NCBI GenBank assembly: GCA_002005505.1
Contig: KV908364.1
Span: 442,521 to 469,895, forward strand
DNA length: 27,375 bases
Direction of reading: 5' to 3'
From: Botryococcus braunii
Taxonomy: Eukaryota > Chlorophyta > Trebouxiophyceae
Shown: positions 1 to 10,811 of the stretch, piece by piece
How the letters are laid out: every line of letters starts with the position of its first letter
How positions within the stretch are numbered: position 1 is the stretch's first letter
Translations under genes and position numbers: made by a program
The notes under the pieces: generated by a model
Told to the model about the DNA's origin: nothing
The model's input: the letters and a program-made list of their open reading frames with translations, nothing else
Databases searched by the model: none

Positions 1-1180
1 CTGGTCCTGCCTTTGCCTCATGCGTCTGCAGTGTTGAAAGAGAAAACACGCCATGTTGTCTAAAGATGTTTCTAGAGCGATGCACAGGATCTTACCGATG
101 TGCCTAGATAACTCATGTCTTCATCGTGCTTTTTCTACCACCATTCTTGTTGAATGAGCCTCCCAAACCCCACCCTCTTTACGTTGGTGGGCATAATTGG
201 TACTGACTGACAGAGACAGTGTGTCTTTGATGGGCAGTTTCCTGTCAGAGGTGGTAAAGAGTAAAATTTGTAACCTGATAATGAGTCAAGCCTCCAACTG
301 ACGAGTGCTTAGGAGACCAAAAGCTCCTGGTCAGCCTTACTGGGCTCGATTCTACGACCTTCAAAATCTTTGAGAGACCCTTGCGTATGGTATTGTTGAT
401 GCTTCCAAATCTGTGAAGATGAATCGTGGCCATTTCAGTTGAACATGCCTGCCAGCGTCGAGTGAAGAAATGCTCTTGATAAATGCGTTCAAGCCAGGCG
501 CTGGTTGCAACCAATTGGTACACCTTAGCCCTTTCTGGTCCTCGTGCTATCCATGGGGTGTGCTGTGTTGCAAGAATCCCGGATCATCCCTCTGGCATTA
601 AACTACCTTCAGTTGTTTATCTGGTGTTTGCAAAGTTTGTAATGGTTTCCATCGGTGTTCACATATGTTTGGCACTGATTGAACTCTCACCTCATCATCC
701 CCGTGGGCTTGATGGATGGAAGAGGTCTTCGAATTAGGAGGGGGAAAAGCACCCATCGGAGCAAGAGCAATCGCTAATCTAAAGCTTTCATGCTGCAAGT
801 CTGTTGCAGTTGTTGGAAAACGGCAGGTCGGCTGCCTCTCTCAAAATTGCTATTGAGATTGAGCACAATGCAAGCATCTCAAATGTATACTTGACCCGGG
901 CCTAGACCTGCTCCATCTCTGCCACTTAAAAGCCAATCCGCCATTTCAGTCTTGTTTTTTTGCTTATTCGACCTTTAATTGTGTGCTGGAAGTCCCTCAT
1001 GGCAGGGTACGAGCTGACTGACACTGCTCTGTCGAGCGTCAACGCATATCAGACAACAATCCCACAAGGTTCTTGTGACGAAGGGCCCCGCAAGAGAAAA
1101 CGTCAATTAACTAGCGTGGTGACACACGCGCGACAAGTGACGAAAAAGTGAATAGAATATGTTCCAGGATATGCAGCTCC
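1..1180. other. No supported gene; downstream flank of the kinesin gene
   Basis: This stretch follows the kinesin stop codon (minus strand) and presumably begins with its 3' untranslated region. Short open frames occur on both strands (for example minus 245-523 and plus 483-737). None shows a recognisable domain, a supported splice pattern or a protein-like bias. I see no RNA gene or repeat. Confidence 0.5.
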
Positions 1181-4100
1181 TCATTGAGCAGACATCGCAG
1201 CAACTGTAGCTGCCAGCAATTTCTGCAAAGCTCCGATCTGCCTTGCAAGGCGGGGATGCTGGCCTGCCTGCGTGGTGACCAAAACCTGTCAAGAGCAATA
1301 CATTGAAAACCGCACCAAAAATTATTTTGAGAGGCAGGGCATTTATCATGACACTATTTCCAATCAGGACCTACGGACAGTTCATAAAGCGTAGCACAGA
1401 ACAAGAAGAAACCAAAGAGAATGTTCAGATCAAGGGTTGAGGCAGAAGATTATCTTGAATAGTACTGTGTGTGACTTAGGAGCCCAAAATGCTTGATTTT
1501 AAGCCTAGTGTTGATCACCCCAGTTCGCTTTGACAAGTAAATGTATCGCATGTGTCTCATGAATCTGTGAGAGTCGACAGATGTTCAACAGAAAACCGAG
1601 AGCATGGTCAACCACTACTACATATCCTTCCAATCCATGCACAAATGAAGTGGGTGTCACACCAACGTTTGGCCTTCGCTGACAGAGCGGCTAATGTCAG
1701 CCACGAGCGTTCCAAACTTCTCCTCAATTATGGTTTTGAGAGCAGTCCTTTCCTTCTGGTAACTGTCACATTGAGCTTGCAAATCGACCACCTGCTTGCT
1801 GTCACCCAGCGCTGGCCCCTGCATGTGCTCCAGCCCGTCTTGCACAGCATAATTTGCACCATTGGATGAGCAGAAGAGTTCTGCACATCTTTAAGGAAAC
1901 AGTAACCTAAATGCACATCTGAAATTTACTATTGCCACACCCACGTTGACGCAGCTATGGCCTCAAAGTCCACAGGTACATGCGTTGTTTCAACACTGCA
2001 TGTGATGCATGGCCATTGTTGAGCTGCTGGAGGATTGAAACAAGCATAGAAGGTTGGCTCAACGTCACATGGTTGGAGGAGTCAAAGTGGAGGAGGTATG
2101 TTGTTCATCCTGGTGCAACATCTAAGAAGGAGAAAAGCAACACATGCCTTGTCTTGTGCAGTTGCAAGTTCTTCACGAAGGCGGCTATTTTCCAGAGACA
2201 GCTTCTGAACCAACGGCTGCAGACTCTGCACATCTAATGTCCGCCCTGAGCCTGGATCTGCCTGCAAAAATCAAGTTGGCACAGTCCAAGTAAAAGGCTC
2301 CACCATACACCTCAAGCTCAAGGGTATACATGCTGTTCCATCACCAGATTTTCAACCTGACGGCTCAGGGAAGGGCAGGGGCGTCGTAGCATTTCACATG
2401 GGAAGTGTGCTTCTTGGATACTCTGTCGATTGGTGACAGCATGCTCCTGCGCTTGCATTCTTCGAGCTCTCTTGGTCGCCTCTCAGCCAAGTCAAAGCTA
2501 GTAGCAAACATCCAGCTTTGTTTCCACATTCCTCGCCCTCCCTACCTGGCCCTTCATCAGATTGAGGCATAGGGAGATAGTTTCTGCGGTAGAAAATGAA
2601 GGGATGCAAGCTGTGGTTTGAACACAGCAGCAGTAATCTAAGGTGCTGTTGTGACGCGCGGGTCAAAAACTGGTGATTGGGCCATCACTTTAAGTTGCAT
2701 GACCGATGACAGGCGCGGAAGCACCTGGAGCTGCCTGCTTTAATGACAATTCAAACCTGTAGAAACAGCTGCAGAGGGAGTGCAGCAGCACAACTCCACT
2801 TTCAATGCAGAAGTGACAGACTGGCAAACATTCTGGCCTGTAAGGATTATGCAAATGTGCCCTGATATGGAAGACTATGCTGTAGAAGCATTCCCCCAGG
2901 GTATGTCTCACCTGGGGAAGTGCCGTAATCAGGTCCTGACCATCAGGAGCCTCAGTAGCAATGATGGTGGGCTTCCTCAAGTTGCCTGCGGCCCAGGGCC
3001 CAAGTGCTGACTGTAGTGGCAGCAACTTGATAGGGCTGACCACAGCATGTTCAACAGCTGCTTTTTGAAGCGCTATAAACTCGGCTGTCCGTTGGTCCAG
3101 AGCATCCTCAAGCTGCCTGAGTGCCCCAAATCACCCCCACTGCTTCACCCCACTTTCCATAAGCCCCGACTCAGCAGCACAAGAAACAACCATGAGAGAG
3201 CTTGACCATGCGTCTCCCCATGACTGGTGTCGTGAGGGGCAATAGCAAGCCGGAAGGACCTAAAAAACATGACAGACTCCGAGCACGTGAAAGTCACTCT
3301 GCTGCAGATTGCGTTGTTGGCCCAGCATAGCTTGACTGCACTATTTGGCCTCAACAGCATCATATGCAATAAAAGTTGGATGGCCTCTGTCAGGTCTTTT
3401 CGACTTGTGCAGTTTTATCTTTACTGACCTGGAGGTTGTCGTGCAGTTCTACCCACGCATCTGTGATGCAGCCGGCGGTCAAGTCTGTGAGGTGAGGTCT
3501 GGAAGGGATATTGCTACAGCCATAGGCACTCACTTTTGATGACTGTCGTATGCCTCCAATTCCTCTTGTAGCATCAAAATCTGCTCATCTCGCTCATTAA
3601 GGCGGGTGGTTAGCGCAATCATGATGTCACGCTGCTTCAGAAGGAGTCCTTTGTACCGGTCCACCTGTGAAGTTGAGACGCATGGTCACCTTTTTTCCCT
3701 TGACAGAAGATGGGTTTCAAAAATGTAAGCCCGTCATTCTGACAAGCGATCCCATCTCTTCAGAGAACCTTAACTTGTTTAAATAAGGCATAACCTCATC
3801 CTGGAATCACCACGTTATGGGGTGCCAGCGGCAATTAGTCACTTCAACAAGTTTTAAATCAGGCCTCGCATGAAAGTAGGTCCAACCAGCACAGATCCCA
3901 ATGGAAGGATAGGAACGAGGCAGTCGAGATGGCAAGTACAACCACATTGCAAAGCATGTCAGCATAAAGGACAAACCTGGGCTTTGTCCTCTTCCACAGT
4001 CTGCCGCTCCCTCTCCAATTCTCTCAAGCGCTCTTCGTACTCACTTCTAATCCGCTGCTGTTCGCGAGCAAGCAAGTTCCTGCACTGGACAATGTCAGCC

Positions 4101-6265
4101 AGCACAACAGCAAAATCCAAGACAAGGACCAGACAACAGCTAAAAGGAAAGGTGCACACAGCTCAACACCTACAATAAAGGCTCATACGTCCCAGGTGTA
4201 AGACTACCTTCGAGAGGAGAGCAGCAAAAGTCAAAGCGCAAACAGCATGAGAATAACGTTCAATGCTCAGATGGCATAGCAGCAGGGAATGTGAAAGCGC
4301 AGAAAGCGCCACAGCAAAACGAAATCAACATACCCCCTTGCAATGAGGACTCGCTCAATGAGGAGCCTTACTCAATGTGAGGCAGGATTAATGGCATTGT
4401 CATTGCAAAGATTGACCCTGTCAGGATTCTGAGAGTGCTAGCTGGTGCACTGCTTAAGAGCTCCCGGGACAGAAACCTGCCAGGACTCACCTGACATTAA
4501 GTCTAGCAGGAACCGAAACCATCGTTAGGTATGTCCCCTAGGCAATCAGGTGTAGGTACCTGAAGACGGGCGTGTCCTCAATCTTGTTGCCACCGATGAG
4601 CAACTGGCTCTGCATGCTGCTGATTCGCTGCTCAAGCTTCCTTTTGGCCTCCTTCTCCTGCATGAACTCCCTGCTGCGATGGGCTAGCGCTGTAATGGCC
4701 GCTAGTTTATCAGCTTCAGCTCTGCGCTTCTCCTCTTCTACCTACCCAGCCATGCAGAAGCGTGAGGGCCACGTTATCACTTACAATGGCAGCCAAGCAC
4801 CATTTGTCAAAGGCCAGCATGCCAATAGCAGCTCCCCCACACGCCACAGTCCCCACCATGGCCCCCAGAAGGGAGGAGGGGGAGAGACGGGGGGTTGGGG
4901 AGGAAGGGAGGGGGGCCAGGGAGAGAGAAGAGGGAGCGCGCGTGTAGAGGAGCACCTGCGATAGAGGAGCAAACGCTGATGGCAAAGAAGCAAACAACCC
5001 AGACACGAAACCAAAGCAAGAGACAGTCGCTTGCATTGACAATCCTGCAATATCGAACACGCAGATGGTGTTTTGGCAATTTGTCGGACCGAGAAACTAA
5101 CAAATTTTGTTATGACGGGCAATATGTTGTCTGATGTTGATAGATGGTGGCCGTTTCATCTGGCATCTTTGAACAGTAATTTCAACTTTCCAGAATGTTC
5201 AAATTGGGGTTGTCATACACCTTCAGCAAATACAGGTAACTTCTTGCAAGAGTGCACACTGCCTGAATGGCTTGGGGATGTTGGGGGCCTGGAGGAAGAC
5301 GGAGGAGGGCAACCCCCTCCTCTTCATTTCAAAGGCAATGTGCTACTGGCAACACATTGCCTTCACACAGGCGTGTTTGGCCATGCAGACACGGAGACAG
5401 CACTGCGCACCGCAAGGAGATGCCGTTTATCCACCAACTCCTGTTGACGACGCTGGAGTTCTGATCGCAGCCTCCTCAGCTCTTTTTCATATTTGCGCAG
5501 AAGAGTCCGTTGATCAACGTCCTCATTCACAGTGGCAGCATTCCGTATAGTTTTTGCCCGCGTGGCAAATTTCAAGGTGCTCAGGGTTTCTGCCAGAAAA
5601 ATGTGTAAGTTGCTAATCTCTACCAGGGTCTATGGAAACGCTCAACACTCTCATTGCCTTAACATACAGTGGCCTTGTATCCCAACAGATGCATTCCTTC
5701 TGCTCAGATAGTCATGTTGCCACTTTCCATTTGACTGAAAGAAAGGAACTTCATGGTTTCCCAAGAGCTCTGCACGGTTTAGTTGCTGCCGTCAAGAAGG
5801 GCCAAGACTAGATTGCCACAAGAACTTTATTAGAATAAAGAAACGCAAGTTCACCTGAAAACGCATCCAGGGAGGGGGAAATCATCGCCATCATGGTTGT
5901 TCTACAGTTCCCTCCAAGACTGTCCTCCAAAATGCGGGTGAGCTTGGAATCCCTGCAAGAAGCACACAAGTGATGCGGCACACAGCCTTTAGTCAGTGGT
6001 TCCCATAGTTCGTATTTACTTGCTCCAGTTCTCTTCGCTTGCACCCCCTCCAACCACTCTCCCCCCTTCACCTTATCTATCACCTATGCCCTCTTTCTCC
6101 ATCCGCCCCCTTCATCAATATCTCCCTTTCTCTGCGCCCCTCCCCTCCTGTGTGTGGTTTTCTATTTTCTGGAGATTTTTTCCCCCTCGCCGTCAGTCTC
6201 CTTGCAAGTCTTGCCCCTCCTCTCTCCCCTTTGATCTCCCCCCCCTTACACACACACACACAGAC

Positions 6266-6328
<63 letters not shown>

Positions 6329-9017
6329 GTGCGCGGACGCACACCCATCCAACTACACATAAATCGATCTCATTCCTTCATTTGCAAACATTTTCAGCCT
6401 ACAATTACCAGCTGACTACCCTCACCGTCAACCAGCAGGCCTTTGAGATTATTGCATACTTTTCAAAGCTAGGAGTACTCCCGTCTATAAGATGTGGTCC
6501 ATGCTTTCTGCACCTTCTCGCTATCTAGAGCTGCAAGCTGCAAGTACATGCCTGTATGGTACATGCGGTCGAATGCCGTGCTTGTCCGTCAAGGCACCTA
6601 TGACGTTCCCTAGAGCACTGAGTGACTGGTTTATCTTCTTGCTCTCCTCAAGCCGAATCCCAGTAGCTCCCGTGATGTGCACTCGCTCAGACCCGGCCAA
6701 GTCTACAAGATTGAGCTTTCCAACGCGGACACATTGACGCACTTCGCCTCCCAGGCTTTGCATAGAAGCCGGAGCCGACCTTGCCATCCCTGCAGCCACC
6801 AAGTTTACCACAATCGGACTCATGCGTGGGCTTTGTCATACCCCATTGAGATTGCCCATGTGTCCTATTTATGGCTACGGCCCATCTATACCACGCTGGG
6901 TTTCCTTCGGCACATCCTGTCATGACAGCCAAACCTTCCCCTTGCCGCCCAAAGGGATGGGGGAGAGGGAAAAGGGAAGCTGCATGGGGGCATTGGCAGA
7001 GCTGTCCCATTTCCTCTTCCCTGCAACTAATACTGGGATGGCTGGTCAATCCGCCCTGAACTGCTACTGCGATGGAGGTTGCTGCAGTGTATGCTGGCTG
7101 CAGCTCGTTGGGACCACGGAGTTTGAACTAATTTAGAAGTTTTTTATGAGGGAGACGTTTTCTTTTTGTTGCCACTATTCGTCGGATTGACATTAACAGG
7201 GTGGGACAGAGATTGCAGAGGGAGCCATACCTGGTGCAAGTCCCCTAAACTGCTGCATTTCACTGTTGTTTGCTTCTGCGTAGTCAGAAAGGACCGATGA
7301 CTTCTCCACAATCACAATGAAAACTGCGTGCGAGCGGCTGCTCATTTCATTCAGTTTGGTTGGCCCTGTTGTGCGCTGTTCTTGGCCCCTCTCCATCAAC
7401 CCATAGACCTGCGTGATCAGATTAGACAGATGCAGCGTCACAGCCCAGCCTCTTAGTCGCAAAATTTCCAATGAATTGAACATTAGAGGGGCATGAGCAT
7501 TGAAACCATGATCAGCACAGTTTGCAGCAATGGCATGTCAGCTATGCAGTGGCTCTTGTAGTGTCTGCCACGTGGTTTCGCCTATCAAGGGGCCTGCCAG
7601 TCGGAACCCAAAGGTCAAGGTACCCAAATGACCGAGTGGGTTTTCCACGTGGGCCAGATGCAAGCCAACTTTTGTAATGATCGCAAGCGCATAAACCACC
7701 ATTTATGCCGTTTCTGTACTATCTTGCAAGGAGATTTCGAGATCATTTCATAAGCATAATAAGATGGGTCCCTGAAACTGGAAAGGCCTCGTATGGTGCG
7801 GAGACGCTACCTCTGCAGGGGACCTGACAACCCACTCAGATAAACCATCCACAAAAACCCCCCGTCTCCTGTCCTCTCGTATGACAAGATTAACGCGTTC
7901 TGGCTTCAGAAGATCAGATATGACCTGCAAAACCAAACTTTGTCAGATATTTATAGCAAGGAACCCTTTAGATCAGTAATAGAACAAAAGAATCCTCAGG
8001 AAGACGAATGGCAGCTCGATCAGCAGCGGAGCGCACCTCGTTATAAATTTGCAAGTAAGACGCACGGACAAGATACTTGCTGTGAGGGGTTGTGTCAGTC
8101 TCAATGTGCTTGAAGATATCCTCTATTGCTCTGGGAATGATGCCGCGCTCAGGACCATTTCTTCCTCCTTCCATCGTGTGTGTTTTCCCAGTGCCAGTTT
8201 GTCCGTAAGCAATTATAGCTGCATTGTAACCCTACACCACTGGGGAAGTTAATCATAGCAATAGCAAACAGCTTGCATGCATTCAGGCTGGACTCCCCTT
8301 TCTGTTCACGGTGCCCACCTGTAGCGTTGAGAATACAGATGCCCTGGCAGATGTACTGTAGACTTCTTCTTGTGAAGATTCTGGTCCAAAGACATGGTCA
8401 AAAGCAAACTGGTATGTCGCAGATACCTGGGCAAGCCTCGCATTTCAGCACCGTTGAAAGATGTGAGGGTACATGGGTGCACATTCCTAAGAGCGCAATT
8501 AGTTCGTACTTACAATCCCACTGGGGGTAATGCTTGTGCCAGAGGAAGACACCGATTGAATCCGTTCGGACAATGTAATGAGCTGGTTACTCGGGTGGAC
8601 GAGCACAGCATCTTCATACGGTCTGTACCCCTGGAGTTCGCGCAAAAGAGGGGGACGAACTCTCACGACCACCTGTTGCAAGCATGACCATCTTGTTATA
8701 TACTTCCTGCGGTCGTACCTGTCCTGCCTTTTGGGCCACACTTCAGGCAGATACAGTAGCTCAGCTACCAAATGGATCCCAATATGTCACTTTAAAACCA
8801 AAAGAACGCCGAATACGCCATTTCCCAGTGTAGCCCTCACCAAAATGGAAAACACCATTATAGAAAACATGCTGTGTCGCAACGTCATGTAGGCCTGCAA
8901 GCCTTCTGGAATCTGAAAATTCACCTTAAAATTATCCCCATCCGCATCGGTTGTTTCATACGATAGTGTGCCATCAGTCAGAGGTTGAACTATGCCGTCT
9001 CCAGGCAGCCGATTCAT
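1181..9017 (-). CDS. Kinesin with N-terminal motor and coiled-coil tail, 17 exons, 796 aa
   Basis: ATP-driven microtubule motor. Exons on the minus strand in coding order: 8925-9017, 8514-8672, 8319-8426, 8037-8231, 7811-7924, 7231-7408, 6552-6747, 5855-5952, 5411-5589, 4560-4741, 3977-4079, 3534-3664, 2912-3116, 2148-2261, 1980-2026, 1661-1888, 1181-1241. The sum is 2391 nt and all junctions are in phase. Motor: first strand VVVRVRPPL (from residue 32), FDHVFGP, P-loop GQTGTGKT (130-137), YLQIYNE, switch I NEMSSRSH (243-250), switch II DLAGSE (298-303), then [13 protein letters not shown] and the [15 protein letters not shown] neck region (to about 400). From about 400 to 640 the protein is strongly charged and helical ([31 protein letters not shown]), so a coiled coil is expected. 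The motor and the [15 protein letters not shown] segment recall the InvA/IAR1-like algal kinesins, from memory and untested. The ATG at 9017 gives a 31-residue leader; an exon further upstream cannot be excluded. The motor exons are near certain. The 47-nt exon (1980-2026) and the last two exons rest on phase and splice sites only. Confidence 0.9.
1980..2026 (-). other. Predicted 47-nt micro-exon of the kinesin gene
   Basis: The exon before it (2148-2261) ends in phase 0, and the exon after it only stays open if entered in phase 2. This 47-nt segment, preceded by CTCCAG and followed by GTACCT, is open and supplies exactly that phase change. It is inferred, with no homology support of its own. 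Confidence 0.5.
2146..2147 (-). other. GC splice donor of kinesin intron 14
   Basis: The exon 2148-2261 reads through LATAQDK in phase 0 and is followed by AAG|GCATGT. A GT six bases further on (after TGT, also phase 0) is an alternative, so the GC assignment here is less certain than for the intron at 6551. Confidence 0.5.
4871..4935 (+). repeat. G-rich, G-quadruplex-prone tract in kinesin intron 10 region
   Basis: The plus strand carries many runs of three to six G separated by short A/T/C spacers. It lies in the intron 4742-5410. Because the kinesin is transcribed from the other strand, the G-rich strand is the template strand and the pre-mRNA would be C-rich. Confidence 0.6.
6248..6336. 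repeat. (AC)n microsatellite with GC-alternating end
   Basis: Seven AC units (6248-6261), a short interruption, 28 uninterrupted AC units (6267-6322), then an alternating purine-pyrimidine stretch GTGCGCGTGCGCG. It lies in the kinesin intron 5953-6551, next to a long pyrimidine-rich segment (about 6040-6245). In the sense of the transcript it is a (GT)n repeat. Alternating purine-pyrimidine DNA of this kind is known to favour the Z form. Confidence 0.95.
6550..6551 (-). other. GC splice donor of kinesin intron 7
   Basis: Exon 6552-6747 ends CATACAG and is followed by GCATGT. The conserved kinesin motif [13 protein letters not shown] is rebuilt across the junction only if the intron starts at this GC (AG plus G gives the Arg codon). 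Using the GT four bases downstream would break the frame. The intron ends TTGCAG at 5953-5958. Confidence 0.93.
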
Positions 9018-9853
9018 TTGAAATGTCCACAGAATCAACTTTGACTACATTTTTGCAGCCATCTCATTCGATTGTAGGATTCAACTAATTCGAAGGTCCA
9101 GGGCTGAAAGCTCGTGCGGGCTTTCAGCTGCTTTACATCAACTCCAATAATAGGAACTACGTTGTTTGTCGGCCCACTTCTCTAAGAAGTGCTGGCATGT
9201 GAGCCCTACTGTTCTTAATATATTGGGTAGTAAGTGAGAGAAGCACATTCGTGAAGTAATCGTTCAGTTTTGTCCGCCTGTTGAGCGGTCAAGTTGCCAC
9301 TCCCACACAGGCCCAAACGTTGGTACTGGGGCTGCAGCATAAGAATGACATTAGCGCATAAACAATCTTTCTCACAAAGTACGTGTGAATGCAAGAACAA
9401 GGACGGGTCCGATGTAATGCATTTTCCAAACATCGAAGCAGTTGGAAATGCTGCATTCAGAGTCTGAACTTCAGCCTGAATCAGTGCCCCATGATGGGGC
9501 CCCCATCGGACCGGCACAACGGCCGGGCTAATCGGACCGGCACCGCCGGTCCACGGTCTATGCCACCGTGGCATTGCCACGTGGGTCACGGAGTCCGGTG
9601 GCACAAGACGGCGGGATAACCGCGGTTTACATCATTCAACTGATGAAATTCAACTGACAGAAACATCGACTTGGGTGTGCTGGCAGATTCATTCCAAGCC
9701 GGAATATTTTCAACCATTCATAAAATCGCAAGCTTGTTTCAGACTCTGCATTACTTCTTTCGATGGAGTGGCTTGTTCTCTTGTTACAGGCGCACTAGCG
9801 TTCTGTAAGTCGAACATCAACGGGTTTACCCTCCTTAAAGAACTGTATTAGTG
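9018..9853. promoter_or_regulatory. Divergent intergenic region between kinesin and Tctex1 genes
   Basis: The 836 bp between the two proposed start codons, which face away from each other, must contain both promoters and 5' untranslated regions. It holds no convincing coding exon. The most distinctive part is a GC-rich block at about 9485-9625 in otherwise AT-richer DNA. No clear TATA box was identified. Confidence 0.6.
9485..9625. promoter_or_regulatory. GC-rich palindromic block with a G-box, candidate promoter core
   Basis: The 11-mer CGGACCGGCAC occurs twice about 35 bp apart (near 9507 and 9533). CGTGGCATTGCCACG is a perfect 7-bp inverted repeat around one base, and CCACGG...CCGTGG forms another. 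CCACGTGG at 9577-9584 is a perfect G-box, the core bound by plant and algal bZIP/bHLH factors. A promoter role is inferred from position. Confidence 0.5.
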
Positions 9854-10811
9854 ATGGAGGCTTTGGGAGGACACGTAGCTGGACCGAAGCAAGTCCTCTA
9901 TGAAAACACGTACATTTGTCAGCCTGAAGGGTATGGAGAGGTGCGAGAAGTGAGTAGGTCGGGAGACCGGTGTTGCGTTCCTCAGCATTTATAGCTGCTG
10001 TTGAACCCTCGTCGCAGGCGTTTGCGGCTAAGCAACATAAGCTGAGAGCAGTTGTGAAGGAAGTCATTAAGGACAGGATGGAAAAACAGCAGTACGACCC
10101 AGTGAAGGGAGCACAGGCAAGTGGCTCCCCCAGTGGTATTGTAAGAGGGAGTGGGCTCGTTCATGCCGATGCTGGTCCACATCGAATTCATTGTTCTTTC
10201 AACCTTCAATTGACACCGTTAACTGACTCTGGAGTTCACCTGGGCAGCATGCAAAACAACTAGCAGATGACCTGAGGGAAAAAATAAAGGCACTGGGCTG
10301 TCAGCGACACAAGCTTATTGTGCAGGTCGGTCGTCAAGGACATATTTTATTGAAACAGAAGTTAAGGGTAGAACACTCGTCCTTTTTTGCGTTTGCTGTG
10401 TGGCTACAAATGTTTGTTGATGGGATGCGTTCTTAACCCATTTAGGTGACTTTGGGCCAAAGAAAAGGCCAGGCTGTACAAGTTCTGTCTCGCTGCCTTT
10501 GGGATGCAAACGTCGATACATGTGCCTCTGAGTATTATGAGAACCAAACGCTTTACTGCATTTGTCAGGTACGTACAAGCACAAACATTTATCTTATACA
10601 AGTTTGAGCATTTTCAGGGGAATCATTTCCAAAAATGTGAATAAGAATTTTAACCCTTTTCTGGGTGACATCTAGAGCCTCTGACCATAGATGGCATATT
10701 TGAGCTTAAAAAACGTCTTTCTGGGATACATTATTACAACCCACTTTAAAAAGCCCAACACTTACCTGTAGTCAGACCGCCACGCAGGTATATGCTCATT
10801 TTTTTGACTGA
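9854..10811 (+). CDS. Tctex1-type dynein light chain, five exons, 139 aa
   Basis: Light-chain family protein that binds dynein intermediate chains or related ciliary complexes. Exons: 9854-9949, 10018-10116, 10248-10325, 10446-10568, 10788-10811. All junctions are phase 0 and the sum is 420 nt. Family signs in order: YENTY near residue 16; the helix LRAVVKEVIKDRM followed by YDP; KQLADDLREKIKALG; HKLIVQVTLGQRKGQ; SRCLWDANVDTCAS; ENQTLYCICQVYAHFFD at the C terminus. This is the full Tctex1 fold order and the usual size for a single-domain member. Exon 2 ends AG|GCAAGT, a GC donor. The least certain junction is exon 1/exon 2: donor GTGAGT at 9950 was preferred, and upstream donors at 9931 or 9941 are possible. 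The gene faces away from the kinesin. Confidence 0.9.
10117..10118 (+). other. GC splice donor of Tctex1 intron 2
   Basis: Exon 2 ends VKGAQ at ...GCACAG followed by GCAAGT, the classic consensus of GC-AG introns. The next exon (CATGCAAAACAACTAGCA, acceptor GGGCAG) continues the conserved KQLADDLREKIKALG helix in phase 0. Confidence 0.9.

Noticed and set aside
245..523. Minus-strand 92-codon frame near the left edge
   Set aside because: It shows no recognisable motif and no supported splice link to the kinesin or another gene.
6080..6415. Open frames over the AC microsatellite (poly-TH and poly-VC peptides)
   Set aside because: Simple-repeat translation inside a kinesin intron that is fixed by conserved flanking exons.
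9215..9604. 129-codon minus-strand frame upstream of the kinesin
   Set aside because: It covers the GC-rich palindromic block, has no domain, and cannot be joined in phase to the first kinesin exon with confidence.
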